Origin: Alphaproteobacteria bacterium | Lineage (GTDB): Bacteria > Pseudomonadota > Alphaproteobacteria > Paracaedibacterales > CAIULA01 | Direction: 5' to 3' | Length of the DNA stretch: 10,052 nucleotides | Assembly (NCBI GenBank): GCA_019751935.1 | Contig: JAIEMR010000156.1 | Location: 1-10,052, forward strand | Shown here: positions 1-7,100 of the stretch, piece by piece | Layout of the letters: each line of letters starts with the position of its first letter | Position numbering within the stretch: position 1 is the first letter of the stretch | The notes under the pieces: generated by a model | Databases searched by the model: none | What the model was told of the DNA's origin: nothing | Seen by the model: the letters and a program-made list of their open reading frames with translations, nothing else | Program-made: the position numbers and the translations under genes

Positions 1-316
1 CAGCCGCTAAGTTGTAAACGGGACGACCGTTGGACTGGCTTTCTAGTAATGAAAAATTACCGCCTAATAAAATAAGGCCTTTAGCATCACTGGGAAGATC
101 AATTTCTTGAGGGAATCTATGCTCCAATTGATAAAACATAATTCTGGAAACAGGCGAAAGATGAATGATGAAAAAAACAACAATGCTGGAGATTAGAAGT
201 TTGTGCCCTTTTTTCCTGGATTTATGAACATAAGCTGCTCCACTTAAAAAGATTAGTACAACGCATATTAGATCAAGGTGAATAATAATACCGAATAAGT
301 ATCTAAGGAACTGCAT
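1..316 (-). CDS. DUF218 (YdcF/ElyC-like) membrane protein, N-terminal part, cut by window edge
   Basis: The reading frame opens at ATG (316-314) and stays open for 105 codons to the window edge, so the C-terminal part is missing. A GGAG Shine-Dalgarno lies about 6 nt before the ATG. The visible protein has two hydrophobic segments (about residues 8-31 and 40-60), then LEHRFPQ (64-70) and a hydrophobic strand ending in a glycine pair, LILLGG (81-86), followed by GRPVYN. This order (membrane anchor, LExRFP, strand plus GG, then G-R) is typical of DUF218 proteins such as YdcF, SanA and ElyC, which are linked to envelope integrity. The exact biochemical function is not established for most members. 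It lies 120 nt downstream of mgtA on the same strand and may be the last visible gene of that operon. The family call rests on remembered motifs; the catalytic half is not visible. Confidence 0.72.
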   Translation of the reverse strand, partial: MQFLRYLFGIIIHLDLICVVLIFLSGAAYVHKSRKKGHKLLISSIVVFFIIHLSPVSRIMFYQLEHRFPQEIDLPSDAKGLILLGGNFSLLESQSNGRPVYNLAA

Positions 317-358
317 TTTTTCTCCGAGACATAATTTGAGGATGCTTAGAAATGCTAT

Positions 359-424
359 TTATTTTTTAAAGGCTTTACAACAATTGTTTCTTCTTTTTCT
401 CTTTTTTAGTATTTTTGGCTTCAT
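359..424 (-). CDS. doubtful 21-residue Lys/Arg-rich small ORF
   Basis: ATG at 424-422 is followed by 20 further sense codons and TAA at 361-359. It starts 12 nt after the mgtA stop, with a possible AGG Shine-Dalgarno 5 nt before the ATG. The peptide begins MKPKILKKRKRRNNCC and has 11 basic residues out of 21 plus a Cys pair. The DNA is A-rich on this strand, which makes Lys and Arg codons likely by chance, and I recognise no family. It could be a real basic micropeptide coupled to mgtA translation, or simply the 3' untranslated tail of mgtA. I favour neither strongly. Confidence 0.2.
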   Translation of the reverse strand: MKPKILKKRKRRNNCCKAFKK

Positions 425-436
425 TTGCACCTGAAT

Positions 437-2974
437 TTAGAGAGATTGTAATTTTCTGTAGAAAAATTTCTTTGTTATTCCAGCTATGAAGAGATACAGG
501 AAAACGAGAATAAATAAAGTTATCAAGAAAGAGAAAGGCAGAGCTTGAAATTCAAAGAGGGACGAGAAGGAACTCCAAGGAAGAAATATTCCAAACGCTA
601 AAGCCCCAAGAGATGATGCTATTAAATAAGGATGTGGTCTACTTTTAAACGGATTTCTTTTGGTGCGAATAAGGAAAATTACCAAAATTTGAGTTGCCAA
701 AGATCCTAAAAACCAGCCTGTTTGAAAGAAAGAAGCATCTGCTTTAAAAAATGAAAGCAGTATGTAAAATAAACAAAAATCAAACAGAGAACTTAATGGC
801 CCCAAGGCTAACATGAATTTTTTAATGAAGGCGATACTCCATTTAGAGGGTATGTCTAATTGCTCAGCGTCAACATAATCAAAAGGAATCGCAATTTCTG
901 ATAAATCATACAAAAGATTATTAAGAAGTATCTGAACAGGCAGCATGGGTAAAAAGGGAAGGAAAAAAGACGCCCCAACCATGCTGATCATGTTACCCAA
1001 ATTCGAACTTGTGCCCATCATGATGTATTTTAAGATGTTTGCAAAAGTGCGTCTTCCCTCTAACACACCGTTGTGAATCACAGTTAGGGTTCTTTCCAAA
1101 AGAATAAAATTAGCGGCTTCCTTGGCGATATCAACTGCATTTTCAACCGAAATTCCAACATCAGCCTCATGAAGGGCCGAAACATCATTAATGCCATCGC
1201 CTAAGAACCCAACAATATGGCCATTGCTTTGAAGGATGCGGATAATCCGGCCTTTTTGATCAGGGGTCACTTTGCAAAAAAGATTTGTTTTCTGGACGAG
1301 TATCTTTAATTGTTGATCGGTCAGTAATTTTATTTCCTCGCCTGTTAAAAGGCCCTGTATGGTTATATCTAACTTTTTACATAAATATTTTGTGACATGT
1401 TCATTATCGCCTGTAATGATTTTTACTTGAATGCCATCTTTTGAAAGCAGGCGAACAGCCTCCCCAGCATCCTGACAAGGTTTATCAAAAAAACTTAAAA
1501 ATCCGCTAAAAACAAGGCCCTTTTCATCTTCTCTTGAAGCATGAAGGTGCGTTTGCGGAACATTCTTAAATGCAACTCCTAAAACGCGGAAACCTTGTTC
1601 GCTTAAGGAAAGAAATATGGAAAGGATTTTCTCCCGTTCTTCTTGGGTCAGTTCTTTAATTTCTCTGGTAATTTCATCTTCTATATATTGGCAAGTTTTC
1701 AAAATATCCTCTAAAGGGCCTTTGAGGATGAAAAGTCGTTCTTTTTCATTATCAAGTAAAACAGAAATTCGTCTGTGTGAGGAATCGAAGGGGACTTCAT
1801 CTATTTTTTTCCAAGCTTTTACATCAATGCTTTTGTTCTCGAGGATAGCTGCGTCAATGGGGCTTTTAAAGCCGCTTTCAAAATAGCTATTCAGATAACC
1901 TAATAAAAAAACACGCTCATTTTCTTTTCCATGCGGGTTGATGGCTTGATCAAGCCTAAGGTGGGCTTCGGTCAATGTTCCTGTTTTATCGGTGCAGAAA
2001 ACATCCATTCTACCTAGTGCATAAATAGAAGAGAGTCTTTTTGTGATAACATTTTGCTTTGCTAGCCTTTTCCCGCCATGAGCGAGAGACACAGAGACAA
2101 TCATGGGAAGAAACTCAGGGGTCATGCCAACCCCAAGCGCTATGGAAAAGAGGAATGTTTCAAGCCAGGGTCTTCCTAAATAAAGGTTAATGACCAGAAC
2201 TATAAAGACAAGGGTAAGCGTTAATCGCATTAAGAACATGCCAAATTCCTGCATGCTGATATAAAAGGAATTTGTAAATTGTTCATCATCTAACGTTTTG
2301 GCGATGGACCCTAATAATGTCCTAGATCCGGTTTGGCAAATAAGAACACGCGCCCAGCCACTAATGACTGACGATCCCATTGCAACAGCATTTGAAGCCT
2401 CGGTTAATTGGGGGGTTGGTGTGGGGTTTTGGGTAGAACTCTTTTCACAAGGAAAGCTTTCACCGCTAAGAGAGGATTGATCTATAAAGAAATCTTTAGC
2501 TTCAAGCACATAGCCATCAGCAGGGACTAAATCTCCTGCAGAAAGTTCTACGACATCGCCGGGTACAAGATTTTCTGTGTCTATATCTTGTTTTTTGAAA
2601 TCTCTAAAAACTAAAGTTCTTGCTTTCACTCTCTTTCTTAAAAGTTCCGCCGCCTGGTTGGCTTTCCTTTCTTGAACAAAATCGATAAGCGTGCTGGTTA
2701 GGGTAATGACGCTGATTAAAAGCGCACTTTTCATTTCGCCAACAAGGGCGACCAGAATTGCGGATATTAGTAAAAGAAGAACAAGCGGGTTTCTAAAAAG
2801 AAGGATAAATGAAATTAAAGCATTTCGTCTGTGGGTGGTTTCAAGTGAATTGGAGCCATAACGTTTATAAAAGGTTTCTGATTGCTCGCTTGTAAGTCCA
2901 TCCGAATGCGCTGAGAGTTCTTTAAATAAATCTGAAACAGGTTTTTGCCAAAAAGGGACTGAATCATTTGGCAT
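437..2974 (-). CDS. mgtA: Mg2+-transporting P-type ATPase (MgtA/MgtB type, P3B)
   Basis: An 845-residue integral membrane pump expected to drive Mg2+ import across the inner membrane at the cost of ATP. All P-type landmarks are present: LSGES in the actuator domain (169-173), TPEFLP in the fourth helix (285-290), the phosphorylation site DKTGT (Asp329), a KGP nucleotide-binding motif (418-420), TGDN (521-524) and GDGINDVSAL (592-601). Subclass P3B is shown by the segment around residues 680-705 (LLNNLLYDLSEIAIPFDYVD), which closely resembles the sixth-helix region of enteric MgtA. About ten membrane spans can be placed: two before and two after the actuator domain, and six in the C-terminal 200 residues. 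It is somewhat shorter than enteric MgtA (about 900 residues), mainly at the N terminus. An AAAAGGA Shine-Dalgarno 7 nt upstream supports the ATG. The start is only 27 nt after the preceding kinase gene, so there is no room for the long Mg2+-sensing leader known from enterics. Confidence 0.95.
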   Translation of the reverse strand: MPNDSVPFWQKPVSDLFKELSAHSDGLTSEQSETFYKRYGSNSLETTHRRNALISFILLFRNPLVLLLLISAILVALVGEMKSALLISVITLTSTLIDFVQERKANQAAELLRKRVKARTLVFRDFKKQDIDTENLVPGDVVELSAGDLVPADGYVLEAKDFFIDQSSLSGESFPCEKSSTQNPTPTPQLTEASNAVAMGSSVISGWARVLICQTGSRTLLGSIAKTLDDEQFTNSFYISMQEFGMFLMRLTLTLVFIVLVINLYLGRPWLETFLFSIALGVGMTPEFLPMIVSVSLAHGGKRLAKQNVITKRLSSIYALGRMDVFCTDKTGTLTEAHLRLDQAINPHGKENERVFLLGYLNSYFESGFKSPIDAAILENKSIDVKAWKKIDEVPFDSSHRRISVLLDNEKERLFILKGPLEDILKTCQYIEDEITREIKELTQEEREKILSIFLSLSEQGFRVLGVAFKNVPQTHLHASREDEKGLVFSGFLSFFDKPCQDAGEAVRLLSKDGIQVKIITGDNEHVTKYLCKKLDITIQGLLTGEEIKLLTDQQLKILVQKTNLFCKVTPDQKGRIIRILQSNGHIVGFLGDGINDVSALHEADVGISVENAVDIAKEAANFILLERTLTVIHNGVLEGRRTFANILKYIMMGTSSNLGNMISMVGASFFLPFLPMLPVQILLNNLLYDLSEIAIPFDYVDAEQLDIPSKWSIAFIKKFMLALGPLSSLFDFCLFYILLSFFKADASFFQTGWFLGSLATQILVIFLIRTKRNPFKSRPHPYLIASSLGALAFGIFLPWSSFSSLFEFQALPFSFLITLFILVFLYLFIAGITKKFFYRKLQSL

Positions 2975-2981
2975 TGTTTTT

Positions 2982-2988
2982 TCCTTTT
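2982..2988 (-). promoter_or_regulatory. mgtA ribosome binding site
   Basis: AAAAGGA, 7 nt before the mgtA ATG. Its upstream edge overlaps the foot of the small TTAATGA/TCATTAA hairpin in the kinase-mgtA gap, so pairing of that hairpin could affect ribosome access. Confidence 0.6.
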
Positions 2989-3005
2989 AATGAACAGGTC
3001 ATTAA
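2987..3005 (-). repeat. 7-bp inverted repeat between kinase gene and mgtA
   Basis: Perfect arms TTAATGA (2987-2993) and TCATTAA (2999-3005) flank a 5-nt loop. One arm contains the TAA stop of the ABC1 kinase gene, and the other abuts and slightly overlaps the mgtA Shine-Dalgarno. In RNA it would be a weak, mostly A-U hairpin with no U-run, so it is not a terminator. It might modulate translation of mgtA, or be chance in AT-rich DNA. Confidence 0.3.
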
Positions 3006-4300
3006 TTTTGGTTATTAAATAAACTTATAGCACGACTATAAATCAATTCTTCGAACATTTTGTGCCAGTTCCGCTCGACCTTTAGGCGCATAAAAACAGA
3101 GCCTAATCCAACAGCAGCTCTGTCCATAAAGACGAATTCTTTGGGTGGTTTAATGCCACCTAAACGATGAAGTTCGCTGTGCACTTTTGTTGCTGTTTCC
3201 CAGCCCCTAGCCCCACTAAAGTTTTCTTGAATGGGGCGCTCTCTGTCATCAAGAAGGGGGTCGTACAAAAGTTTTGCCCATTCGTTCATGATCTCGATCA
3301 ACTCGATACTTAAATTAGAAAACCCCCAGGCTTCATAGGCAGCAACAGCCTGTTCAGGGCGCCCGTACAATAGGGCGTGATATAAATCAATGACCCCTTG
3401 GATAAATGTATCCGGAAAATGCCTCACGCAGCCAAAATCCAGCAAATTAACAAATCCGTCATCTGTAATCAGATAATTACCGGGGTGAGGATCTCCATGA
3501 ATAACGCCGTGATGATAAAAGGGTAAATACCAGGCCTGAAAGAGTCTATCTGCGATTTCATTTCGAAAACTTTCTTCTTTATCAACGCATGTTAAAAGAG
3601 GGCGGCCTTCCATCAGGCTCATGGTCAAAAGGCGTTTGGTGGAAAGTTCTGGATACACTTTTGGAACATGAATGGTTTCATCATTTTCAAAGATTTTTTC
3701 ATAAACGCTGATATGTTTTGCCTCTAGTTCGTAATCCAATTCCTCTAAAAGACGGCTGATGATTTCCTGTTGAACTTCAGATGTATCAAGGGCCTTATTC
3801 CAAACATGATAAAGCCCTAAAACCATCTTGAGATTAGAAAGGTCTGTTTCCACCACAGTCTGCATATTTGGATATTGAAGCTTGCAAGCTAAATGATTTC
3901 CCTTGTGATCAACAGCTTTGTGCACTTGCCCAAGGGACGCCGCTGCAAAGGCTGACTGATCGAACCCTTTAAAATGACTTTGCCAATTAGGGCCCAGTTC
4001 GCTTGCCATACGCCGCCTTACAAAGGGAACGCCCATGGATGGAGCCTGTGATTGCAGTTCAAGAAGTTCTTGGGCGTATTCATAAGGAATGGCATCAGGG
4101 ATCGTTGCCAAAAACTGTGCAACCTTCATCAAGGGGCCCTTCATTTTACCAAGCGCCTCTTTTAACGAGCGCGCATAAGCTTCATCATCAATGGACTGTC
4201 CTAAATAATGCTGCCCAACAACTCTGGCCGCAAGGCCTCCGACGGTTGTTCCAACTTGAAAATACCGTTTAAGAGATGCTGCGACAGAATTATTGTCCAT
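3002..4300 (-). CDS. ABC1/UbiB family atypical kinase (AarF/ADCK-like)
   Basis: A 432-residue member of the ABC1 (UbiB/COQ8) protein-kinase-like family, whose studied members support ubiquinone synthesis or lipid homeostasis at membranes. Visible family hallmarks are a KxxQ helix motif (KVAQ, 59-62), the Ala-rich nucleotide loop AAASLGQV (119-126), a core lysine in ACKLQYP (Lys140), the acidic EELDYELEA segment (186-194), the catalytic HGDPHPGN (268-275) and the metal-binding DFG (288-290). The usual KxGQ is KVAQ here, which I recall as normal for an alphaproteobacterial subclade of about this length. There are no obvious C-terminal membrane helices, unlike E. coli UbiB (about 546 residues), so equating it with ubiB would be unsafe. 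The ATG lies inside the last codons of pepF (11-nt overlap), implying translational coupling. mgtA follows after 27 nt. Confidence 0.88.
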   Translation of the reverse strand: MDNNSVAASLKRYFQVGTTVGGLAARVVGQHYLGQSIDDEAYARSLKEALGKMKGPLMKVAQFLATIPDAIPYEYAQELLELQSQAPSMGVPFVRRRMASELGPNWQSHFKGFDQSAFAAASLGQVHKAVDHKGNHLACKLQYPNMQTVVETDLSNLKMVLGLYHVWNKALDTSEVQQEIISRLLEELDYELEAKHISVYEKIFENDETIHVPKVYPELSTKRLLTMSLMEGRPLLTCVDKEESFRNEIADRLFQAWYLPFYHHGVIHGDPHPGNYLITDDGFVNLLDFGCVRHFPDTFIQGVIDLYHALLYGRPEQAVAAYEAWGFSNLSIELIEIMNEWAKLLYDPLLDDRERPIQENFSGARGWETATKVHSELHRLGGIKPPKEFVFMDRAAVGLGSVFMRLKVERNWHKMFEELIYSRAISLFNNQN

Positions 4301-6113
4301 TCACCAAAGCTTCCAACTCATCAATCAGTTTAGCGATCATATCAAGTCCCTTTTGCCAAAAGTCAGGATGTTTTGCATCCAGACCAAAGGGGGCAAGAAG
4401 CTCTGCATGAAGCTTGCTGCCGCCACTAGACAAAAGATCTAAATACTTCTCAGCAAAACCATCAGGCTGTTGTTCATAAACCGCATATAATGAATTGACC
4501 AAACAATCACCAAAAGCGTAGGCGTACACATAAAAGGGTGAATGAATGAAATGTGAAATATATCCCCAATAAGGGCGGGTTAATGGATCCACATAAACAG
4601 CAGCACCTAAGGCTTCCGTTTGGGTTTGCATCCAAATATCGCCTAAATCTTCTGTTGATAATTCCCCTTGGCGCCTTTTTTCATGAACTTGTCTTTCAAA
4701 TTCATAAAAAGCGATTTGGCGAACAACGGTATTGAGCATGTCTTCGACCTTGGATGCTAACAATTGACGTTTACGAAGCGGGTCGTTTTCTTGTTTTAAA
4801 AGAGATCTAAAGGTCAGCATTTCTCCAAAAACCGAAGCTGTTTCAGCAATGGTCAAAGGGGTGTCTGCCAAAAAATATCCTTGCTTGGCTGATAAAACCT
4901 GATGGATCCCATGACCCAATTCATGGGCAAGGGTTGTCACATCACGGGGACGTCCTTGGTAATTCAAAAGGATATAGGGATGCACCGATGGCACTGTGCC
5001 ATGCGAAAAAGCACCTGAAGTTTTACCGTCTCTGACCGGGACATCAATCCAGTTTTTATCAAAAAACTGTTTACCGATTTCTGCCATTTTGGGGCTAAAA
5101 CTGGTATAAGCCTCAAGTACGGTTTTTCTGGCTTGTATCCAGCTGATTTTTTGGTCATCAATTTCGGGAAGGGGGGCATTTCGATCCCAATACTGCAAGA
5201 TGGGTTGCCCCAAAAGCTTAGCTTTTAATTGATAATAGCGGTGAGATAATCGTGGATAGCTACTTTTAACGGCGTTTACTAAAGCATTAACAACCTCTGG
5301 TTCTACTTGATTGGCAAGATGCCTTTCGCTGGCAGGATCGGGGTATTTGCGCCAGGTGTCTTCAATTTCTTTGTCCTTGGCAAGGACATTGGTGACCATC
5401 GTTAGAAGGGAGGAATGCTGACTGAGCCCATCTGACAGAGAAGTTGCGGCTTGTCTTCGAATTACTGGGTCCTTGCTATTTAAAAGATCTACAACCTCAG
5501 GCAGTGTTAGGCTTTGACCATCTAAAATAAATTTCATATTGGCTAAGGTCTGATCAAACAAGCGATTCCATGCCCTGCTTGAGGTGAGGGATTTTTCTAT
5601 CAGCAATTTTTCAAGATCTTCGGACAATTGGTGCGCCCTAAAGGTGCGAACTTGCCTCAGCCAGGGCTCATAATGCTTAAGAGAAGTGGATGATTTAATC
5701 GCCTTTTCAAGATCTTCATCTGGGATTGTGTTAATTTCAAGGGTGAAGAAAATGAAGTGCGAGCCAATCGCTGTTAGTTTTTCTTGGATTTCTTGATAAA
5801 AGCGCTGAGACTTTTCGTTTTTTAAGTTTTGATAATAGGAAAGCCCCGCAAAACTTGCCACCCTTCCAAGGATTTCGCTTACTTTTTCATAAATATTGAT
5901 GGCCTCAAAAAGGTCATCTCCCCTCCAACCGCCTTTTTTAAAAAAACCATTATATTTTTTAGAAAATGCCTCAGCTTGTTGAGTAGAGGATTTTAAATCT
6001 GATTCGATTTTAGGGTCCGTTGAAGAAGTATATAAATCACTAAGATTCCATTCGGGTAAATCTTTGAGATCGATGATACCAAGATCGTTAGAAGAAGCAG
6101 TTGCTTGAGACAC
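4290..6113 (-). CDS. pepF: Oligoendopeptidase F, M3B zinc metallopeptidase
   Basis: A 607-residue cytoplasmic zinc peptidase expected to cleave short peptides, by analogy with PepF (M3B). The zinc site HELGH is at residues 397-401, and the third ligand is Glu424 in ETASVFGE, at the usual distance. DLPEWNLSDLY near the N terminus and PYWGYISHFIHSPFYVYAYAFG near the C terminus are also typical of the family. I chose GTG (6113-6111) because AAAGGA lies 8 nt before it. The frame remains open back to a TTG at 6158, which would add 15 residues, but that TTG has no Shine-Dalgarno and lies close to the palindromic repeat. The gene overlaps the ABC1 kinase gene by 11 nt at its 3' end. It is separated from the upstream ferredoxin gene by 197 nt containing that repeat; no convincing promoter was found there. 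Confidence 0.93.
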   Translation of the reverse strand: MSQATASSNDLGIIDLKDLPEWNLSDLYTSSTDPKIESDLKSSTQQAEAFSKKYNGFFKKGGWRGDDLFEAINIYEKVSEILGRVASFAGLSYYQNLKNEKSQRFYQEIQEKLTAIGSHFIFFTLEINTIPDEDLEKAIKSSTSLKHYEPWLRQVRTFRAHQLSEDLEKLLIEKSLTSSRAWNRLFDQTLANMKFILDGQSLTLPEVVDLLNSKDPVIRRQAATSLSDGLSQHSSLLTMVTNVLAKDKEIEDTWRKYPDPASERHLANQVEPEVVNALVNAVKSSYPRLSHRYYQLKAKLLGQPILQYWDRNAPLPEIDDQKISWIQARKTVLEAYTSFSPKMAEIGKQFFDKNWIDVPVRDGKTSGAFSHGTVPSVHPYILLNYQGRPRDVTTLAHELGHGIHQVLSAKQGYFLADTPLTIAETASVFGEMLTFRSLLKQENDPLRKRQLLASKVEDMLNTVVRQIAFYEFERQVHEKRRQGELSTEDLGDIWMQTQTEALGAAVYVDPLTRPYWGYISHFIHSPFYVYAYAFGDCLVNSLYAVYEQQPDGFAEKYLDLLSSGGSKLHAELLAPFGLDAKHPDFWQKGLDMIAKLIDELEALVNGQ

Positions 6114-6121
6114 AGCAATTT

Positions 6122-6127
6122 TCCTTT
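6122..6127 (-). promoter_or_regulatory. pepF ribosome binding site, decides the GTG start
   Basis: AAAGGA lies 8 nt before the GTG at 6113. The only competing in-frame start, TTG at 6158, has nothing comparable upstream. Confidence 0.65.
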
Positions 6128-6182
6128 TGTTAGAGTGAACTTTTAATGAGGTATACAAAACTTTTTATGACGCGATAATAAT

Positions 6183-6282
6183 TATCGTCATCGCGAGCGG
6201 AGCGTGGCGATCTAGAAAAAGCATTTAGGCATAAATACATCTTCTGGATTGCCACGGAACGATGTTCCTCGCAATGACGATA
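6183..6282. repeat. 100-bp imperfect palindromic intergenic element
   Basis: The left arm is 6183-6217 and the right arm 6242-6282, with a 24-nt centre. The reverse complement of the right arm matches the left arm at its outer end (TATCGTCAT[C/T]GCGAG) and its inner end (CGTGGC[G/A]ATC[T/C]AGAA). The middle is less alike because the right arm carries extra bases forming their own small stem, GGAAC-GAT-GTTCC (6256-6268). It is more GC-rich than the surrounding spacer and lies wholly between pepF and the ferredoxin gene. The CGTCATTGCGAG...GCAATCCAG words resemble dispersed palindromic repeats I recall from several proteobacteria, including intracellular ones. In RNA it would fold into a long stem, which may end or stabilise the ferredoxin transcript. 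A single copy is seen here, so dispersal is inferred. Confidence 0.75.
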
Positions 6283-6310
6283 TAGTGATTCTACTCGATA
6301 CAAACGCAGT

Positions 6311-6622
6311 TTACTCCATCAAAAGCCGTTTGGGTGGGCATTTTTTAAGGATATGAGAATTTATGATTTCATCAACGTCTTCAGATGTTTTGGGGCTATA
6401 CCAAACACCTTCCGGGTAAACAACCATAGCAGGACCTTTTTCGCACTGATCCATGCATCCTGCTTTGTTGATGCGTATGTTTTGAATGCCAAGCTCCTTA
6501 ACGCGGGCTTTCATGTAATTCAATAGTTTGTCTGAACCCTTTGATAAACAGCACCCGCGAGGATGTTTGGCTGGCCGCTCATTTTGGCAGATAAAAAAAT
6601 GAAAATCGAAAGAGGGGGGCAT
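6311..6622 (-). CDS. thioredoxin-like [2Fe-2S] ferredoxin
   Basis: A 103-residue soluble protein of the thioredoxin-fold [2Fe-2S] ferredoxin family. Cysteines are at 12 (FICQNERP), 24 and 25 (PRGCC), 56 and 60 (AGCMDQCEKGP), plus Cys95 near the end. The family's four ligands correspond to Cys12, Cys24 or 25, Cys56 and Cys60. VYPEGVWY (68-75) followed by an acidic DVDEII helix is also characteristic. It would act as a small electron carrier or Fe-S storage/sensing protein; the partner is not evident. AGGA lies 9 nt before the ATG at 6622. The gene starts 20 nt after the stop of the upstream ABM-fold gene, so the two are probably cotranscribed. Confidence 0.88.
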   Translation of the reverse strand: MPPSFDFHFFICQNERPAKHPRGCCLSKGSDKLLNYMKARVKELGIQNIRINKAGCMDQCEKGPAMVVYPEGVWYSPKTSEDVDEIINSHILKKCPPKRLLME

Positions 6623-6642
6623 GAGAAAATTTCCTAGAAATG

Positions 6643-6936
6643 TTAGATAAGTTGAGAAAGTTCAATAACCTCTATAGGCGTTGCAAGCCATGTTTGCAGG
6701 TTCGTTAAGGCTTCTTTTGTATAGTCTTGGGCTAGATGGTAATCGTATGCAGTTTCGTTTTCCCAAGCTTCATAGATGTAAACCATGCCTTCATCTTTTG
6801 CTTCATAAAGGTTTAAACGCTGACAGCCTGGGTTTTTTAAGGCTTTTGGGATAATTTCTAAAAGCGCGTCTTTAACCAATTCATAAAATTCAGGCTTGGG
6901 CGTCAGCTTTGCAAAAGCGATTATTGGGATATCCAT
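6643..6936 (-). CDS. ABM-fold (YgiN-like, putative quinol monooxygenase) small protein
   Basis: A 97-residue protein starting MDIPIIAFAKL, with the pattern of antibiotic-biosynthesis-monooxygenase (dimeric alpha/beta barrel) proteins: an N-terminal strand, an E-L-V-K-alanine helix, NPGCQRLNLYE, MVYIYEAWEN and a hydrophobic C-terminal strand. Relatives include YgiN-type quinol monooxygenases, but the fold is shared by enzymes and non-enzymes, so the reaction is unknown. The frame continues upstream to another ATG at 6996, adding a 20-residue stretch rich in Phe. I prefer 6936 because the family usually begins right at this strand and has about 95-100 residues. Neither start has a good Shine-Dalgarno. 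It is followed after 20 nt by the ferredoxin gene, which may hint at a redox partner. Confidence 0.72.
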   Translation of the reverse strand: MDIPIIAFAKLTPKPEFYELVKDALLEIIPKALKNPGCQRLNLYEAKDEGMVYIYEAWENETAYDYHLAQDYTKEALTNLQTWLATPIEVIELSQLI

Positions 6937-7100
6937 GAATTTATTAACCCAAAAAATGAAATGTTTGAAACCAAATGAGAATAACATCAATCTCATTAGG
7001 GTGAAAATAGTCTAATTTTTCAGAATTTATTTGTTTTTCAAATTTCATCTTTTAGGGGTGGATGATTTGATGGTTATATTTCGGTACTTTAAGGGGGGCT

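Noticed and set aside
1617..1886. Open frame on the plus strand opposite mgtA (also at 2298-2480)
   Set aside because: Antisense to a clearly conserved P-type ATPase, with no ribosome binding site or recognisable domain.
2975..3001. Mg2+-sensing leader or riboswitch upstream of mgtA
   Set aside because: Only 27 nt separate mgtA from the upstream gene, too short for a known mgtA-type leader.
4003..4735. Plus-strand open frames opposite the ABC1 kinase and pepF
   Set aside because: They lie fully across conserved coding sequence on the other strand and show no domain.
4964..5179. 71-codon minus-strand frame inside pepF
   Set aside because: An alternate frame of the same strand within an intact peptidase gene; no independent signals.
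6114..6158. 15-residue N-terminal extension of pepF from TTG
   Set aside because: No Shine-Dalgarno at the TTG, whereas the GTG at 6113 has AAAGGA at good spacing.
6937..6996. 20-residue Phe-rich extension of the ABM-fold protein, possibly a signal peptide
   Set aside because: It lacks a proper n-region/cleavage layout, has no ribosome binding site, and the family begins at the next Met.
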